A DNA stretch of 64,000 nucleotides from Tretioscincus oriximinensis (lineage: Eukaryota; Chordata; Lepidosauria; Squamata; Gymnophthalmidae), in contig JAJVDF010000430.1 in assembly GCA_022410635.1 (NCBI GenBank), positions 110,763-174,762 of the forward strand. The letters are read 5' to 3'. The notes beneath the pieces were generated by a model. The model did not search any database, was not told the DNA's origin, and worked only from the letters and a program-made list of their open reading frames with translations. Shown here piece after piece: positions 34,449 to 40,400 of the stretch; position 1 is the first letter of the stretch, and each line of letters starts with the position of its first letter. A program made the translations under genes and the position numbers.

Positions 34449-37400
34449 ACATCTCAAAAACATATATTGTTGAACTAGAGAAAGTATAGCAAAGGACAAC
34501 AAGATGGATTGCAGGACGAGCACCTCTCCTATCAAGTCAGGCTGCAATGTCTGGGCCACTTCAGCCTCGGAATACAGGGTTTGAGAGGTGATCTGATTGA
34601 TGTATATAAAATTACGCATGGGATGGATAGGGTGAATAGAGAAAAAATATATTCTCTATCACACAACACTAGGACTAGAGGGCATTCCTTGAAACAAATT
34701 TGCAGAAGAGTGAGAACAGACAAAGGTCATCAGCCTTTGGAATTTATTTACAGAAGAGGTGGTGATAACTAGCACCCTGGATAGCTTTAAGACAGGATTG
34801 GACAAGTTCATGGAAGCCAAAAGTATAAATAGATACTAGGATGGAGCTCTTGATGCTGCCCCTGGGATGGAGCAACAGGCAGGATTCCTGAAATGCCATT
34901 TGCAGGCCGCCAAGAACAGTTGAAGATTTTGCCTTCTGCTTCAGACTGCCCAGGTGCAATTGGGGGGCCACTGTGTGAGTCAGAAGGCTGGGCCAACTGG
35001 GCAGGACTCCTCTTTTATTTTCTTTTTTTTGGGTGGGTGTGTATTTCAAAACATTTTATTTAAAGTTTTTCTTATGCATACATAACACAAATTACATTTG
35101 AAATGTCCCAAATATTTTTCCCCTTTTTATACAATCCCTTCCCCCCATTGCATCATATGTAATTATGATTATATTATATGATCATATTATATTATGGCAG
35201 TTCAGATTTACATATGAAAAATCTTATCTCAATCTTAATTTCAGAGTTTCACTCCCCAATCTGCCTTCGATATAATTTTTTTATCTAGCAGGGCTCCTCT
35301 TACGTTCTCATGAATTAATACCTTGAATTGGGCTCAGTAGCAAATTGGCAGCCAGTGAAGCTCTTTTCAATATCTCTTTGGTCTTTGCGCTTATCATGGC
35401 TAATAGTAATTCATAGTGAGAGTGGAACTATATCCTTTCTTGGACAATGTGAGGGATTTTGCTTTGCTCTTCAAAAGTAATATGAACTTTTACGTTTACT
35501 TATCTTCAGGAGCAATGCATTTTTTCAGATATGATTCATTTTATAAATTTGATGCTCTTGAACTGCTTCTTTTTTGATGGTAGAGACTGTCCATTATTAT
35601 TCAAATAATATGGGATTCATGTTCACAAAAATATTAAATAAAAACAGTTTGGTTTAATAGATCATTTAGCAATAGAGCCTAAATATAAAGGATAGATCCA
35701 CCCTTCCAAGAAACTATGTGAGAATCAAGACAAATCTCCACATTTTAGAAGGCATTGAGCAAGATGTGGCCAAGTGTTATTTCTTGCCAAAAATGCCCTT
35801 CATGTGAAGAATAAACTTTTAAGTAGCTAACAGTTTCATTCTGCTAATTTTAGGGTATTTTTATTCTTGTGGTTGCTTTTTTTTTTTTTAATCAAACTTA
35901 AAGACTGGAGAAAGAAATTTAAATATAACCTCAAGCTTTTTTGTTATGTCTCATCTCTGCCTTAATTCAGTGCAGATGTTTAACTGCTGTGCATAAGTCA
36001 AATTATTAAGCAAAAGTTCTCCTTAACAGAAGCCATAACTGCTACAATGCAGATTAACTGTAGGCAGTTCTGAAAGCAGCAATATGGAAAATTCACAGGA
36101 AGGCATTGAGATGCTTCTTGCAAGAAATCATCCAGATGTTATATGCAGTGCAGCTGTTGCTTCTTGACATAATAGAGGAGAGTTGGGGAGCAATTACCAC
36201 ATTAGAACAATATGCCATAATGGAGAAGAAAAAGTTAATATTTTCAAGGCTTTTTATTTTTATTTTTAGCCNAGTCAGTTTGCGGGGTGAGGTAGGGCCT
36301 GAATACGTTTACAACCTCTTTTCCGCTTTCTCTCTGAGATTGCCTAGTACTGTCATGAATNGTTGTTTATATATTTTCTTTCTTTCCAGTATGCTGCTTT
36401 GTGGTTTCTCTTCCACAGACATTCTACAACATTCACATGTAAGTGTCACTGTAAGTAAATCTCTTGAATTTTTTTGTTGCTTTATAACACAGAAACGCAC
36501 GTAAGGTCCTGTCCCCACAAAGCCTTATATCTTGGTGTAGAGTTTGGCCATCCACATACCATTTTGATAGGTTGATTGTTTGCCCTAACATTAAAGGATT
36601 AATCCTACAAGTTTTTCTTTTTCCACCGTTAAAGTTTGTATCCGTAAAGAAAATCTCTAGTCTTCAGCCAGTTTGGTGTAGGGGTTAGAGTGTTGGACTC
36701 TTGTCTGGTAGTCTCCTGGTTTGATTCCCCACTCCTCCATGAAGCCAGATGGGTGACCTTGGGCCACAGTTCTTTAGAACTCTCTCAGCACCATCTACTT
36801 CACAGGGTATCTGTTGTGGAGAAAGCAACAAAATGTGCACCATCCTTTAATTGGCTGCACTGAGACCTTCGGGTATAGGGCAGCATATAAGTACAAATAA
36901 ATAAATAAATTAGAATTTCCTCTCTCCCTCCATCTCTCTGGTGGAGAATCGGAAGCTTCTCAGACTGACAAGAGTTATATTTATTCCATCATTCAAATTC
37001 TATTTGTTCTGAAAATACATGTGAAGGACCTTGGATTGCCTATTTGGCTATGTCTGCAAGGGTCAGCCTAAAGATTAAAGGAAGAAGAACTGGGTTTTTA
37101 TACCCTGCTTTTCTCATGCAAAGGGACTCAAAGCTATTTTTCACCCAAAGGCTTACATTCTATCTTCTCCAATATGCTGAGATGATGGTACCTATTCATC
37201 TACTTGCAAATGCTCACTTTGAAGCTAAGGCTCACCCCTCTCCACTGCAGACATATGGGCCTCAAATCAACAACCTCTGTTCTTAACCTAGAACAGAGCT
37301 GGCAGTTTTTTAAAAAGATTAGGTCAAAGAGAAGATGAAATTTGGTCAGATAAGGCAAAAGGCTGCAGCATTGCTTTCTGCAGCTAGCTCAGTGTCTGCT

Positions 37401-40400
37401 GATCATTTTCCTCTGTGACTTCTCTGCTGGTTGTTTGTATCTGTTCCAATCTCTACTGATTTTCCCATGCACAATCCTTTGCGAAGATGAATGGATAATT
37501 TGCTAATGTCTTTTAATTCTCTATGAAGCAAGGGTTTATTTACAGTCCTAGCAACTGCTCAGTTTTTGTTGCTATGCAGAAAAATCAGTAAGCATTCTGC
37601 TCCTCCGTGTGTTTTCTTTGCTAAAGAATGAATCGACTAAAGATTCATTCTTTAATATACCATAATTCGTGTCGGAGTTTAAGAGGGGGAATCAGACATT
37701 TTGGACCATAATTATTAGTGACAGCAGAGTCAGTCAATATTGGTTATACTTTGTGAAATGGTCACTTNGGAAGTACACGGGCATAGCTCTGTTTATCTGG
37801 TAACTGGCACAGACTCTTCCTTTTCTCCCCCTCCGTGGAAATGGAAGTCATCTTGAAGATTGGGAGGCTTATAAAAAGAGAGCAGGAAAGTAAGTAGCGA
37901 GAGTAAGCAGTTCAGTCTTGTTGCATCTTTCCCAGGGATTAAGAGCAAACAGTTTAATTCCATAAAATTACTGTGCGAGCAACATATAATGGTGGAAACC
38001 TCTGGTGGCCACCAAGTCTACCATAGTGAGCATTAGCATGCAGATGTCATACTCCTNTTCTGGAATACAGTCAGCAAAAAGACCAATGAGAAAAGGCCTA
38101 ATAACTTTATCCTGCCATGTCTGTATTGGAAAAATCTGTCCATCCTCGTGCGGTTCCAACAGGTATTTTTAATCCATCTTCAGACTGAGGAACAAGGCCG
38201 AAATTAAAACAACAACAGGATTTTTCTTGCTTTAGGCCAGTTTTTCAGGATTAAAAGTGCAGGTCTGAACAACATGTTGGTCATACTGTCACTGCCTTCC
38301 ATTTAATACAGTGAGGGGGCTCTCAAAGTGTGCGTGTAAAAGTATTTTCCCTAAAGAGGGTTAGCATGAGGGAGGTACAGAATGGAAGTTGTAGCTGCTG
38401 TGGAGATAAGGTGTTTTTCTGTCTAGAAAAATCAAGGTTGAGTCAAAATAAATCCTAAAAGCAGTATTTAAACTTAATGGGCCTTCACATGACCTGTTGA
38501 ACATCCAGCCTCACCTGTGCTGTAGGCACGGATGGCTCAGTTGCTAAGGAGACGGTCTTTCATTTGGGAGATCGGGGAGCGCCTTCTGCTAGCCTGCCTC
38601 TCTAGCCAACTCAGCTATTCGAAAAAGATGCACATTTGTAATCTGCATTTCCGTTCGATAAATGAGTACCATCATTAACCTGGTGGGGAAGATAGAGTAA
38701 GACGGAAGCCTTTGAGTGAAAATTAACGGGGTATAAAAACTCGGTTCTTCTTCTTATTCTTATTCTGCTGTGTGAAATGTCCTGTGCCTCAGTTACACGA
38801 CAGCCTTTTCCCCAGTGATTTGTGCTCATGATGACTTCTTTATTTTCAGAGCCTACAGAAAGAAAAAACTACTGACAAATTCTTTGTATGAAGGGCTCCT
38901 CCCATTGTTCTCTCCTGCTGTGTTCTTTATCATTCTGACCACTTGGGCATCTCTTTCACCATGCAATGTGCTGGTAAAACAAACCAGGTTGTTCTTTTGG
39001 ATGGCTGGAGTGATGTTCTCAAATATTATAGTGAGTGTTTATGGGGTTTCCTCCACATTCTGGCTAAGAAAAGAGGCAGCATCTCTTTAACTATAGTGAA
39101 TTGTATGTTTTTTATTTATATTTATTTATATACTGCTAATTAAAAATAAAACCACAGGAAAGACTAAAAACAAGGATATAAACTGTAGACACTAATAACA
39201 CAAAAATACATCTGGCTATTTGGTGAGGTGATTGGTTCACCACATGATGTGACTGCCCCATCACCTCCGTTGGACAGGGTGAACAAAACCCACCCCGTCC
39301 CGCGCCACGCAGCAGCATCACTGGATGCAGCCCCATGGACCTGCTCCCGCCCGCTGTAAGGCAACGNGGAAATAGGGCCAACAAACGCAGAACCACGTCT
39401 ACAATTTTGCGAGCTTTACACTAGTTTTTCAATAAAATACAGTATATGCAAATCCATTATAGATCTCCCATCGTATCTGAAGGTTAGTTTTGTTTTTAGA
39501 ATACTACATTACGTTACTGAAATTGTTTATATCTTGAACAATTTCTGTTGTAGAACAATTTTTATTCTGAGTGGACGTTTTTGTTAAAGAATTCAGGCCA
39601 TGTTCCTCCATTAAAAAAAACAACAACTCATGTTGGAATTTCCTGCTTCTGAGACTATCCAGATATATTTGAGCCAATAATGGTGGGTGCTTATAGGAGA
39701 AGAAATATGGACATATGGTTCTCGTTAAGCACCAATTTAGAGTGCATTTTTCTGTAAAATTATGTTTCAGGGAACCAATGTACAGAAACAGCTGCTATTG
39801 TGTTACAGAATTTGTATGCCTGAAAGTTGTTTGTTCCATTTTTATGGAAAAAACATTATTTAAAGCACATACACAGAAACGTAATAGTCAGTGACCTTGG
39901 GCTACTCACAATTTTGAGTTCTCCCGGCCCCACTTANGCCATAAGGTGTCAGTTTAAGGAAAGAAGAGTAGTTTATGTAAACCAAATGTGTTGAGAAAAA
40001 ACTTCCTCTTCCAACTTCTCCCCCATTGGTTATCATTCACGACCAATTTCTGGTTGACCGTATCATGGGACCTCTATGGGTATATCTATGCAGTTTTTTT
40101 GATAGTAGTAGTTTTCCATTCCTAATTCCAGGGAAAACTTGAACTGGCAATCCTAAGTACTACTCCTTTTCTTCTTCCTCTTCCTCCTTTATTTTCTCCT
40201 TCTTCCCCTCCATCCCATCTGTAATGATTTGTAGTTCATATTCTTGAAAAGGAGGAACGTCAGAATGAAGTATAATACCTCACCTCAGATAATGCATTTT
40301 TAACTACATGTAATCGAAATTTGGGTTGGTAAAAATAGTGTTGGAAACAGAATTGATAACATTCTTCCTTCCAGTCATTTATCTGTCTTTTAAATCCTAC

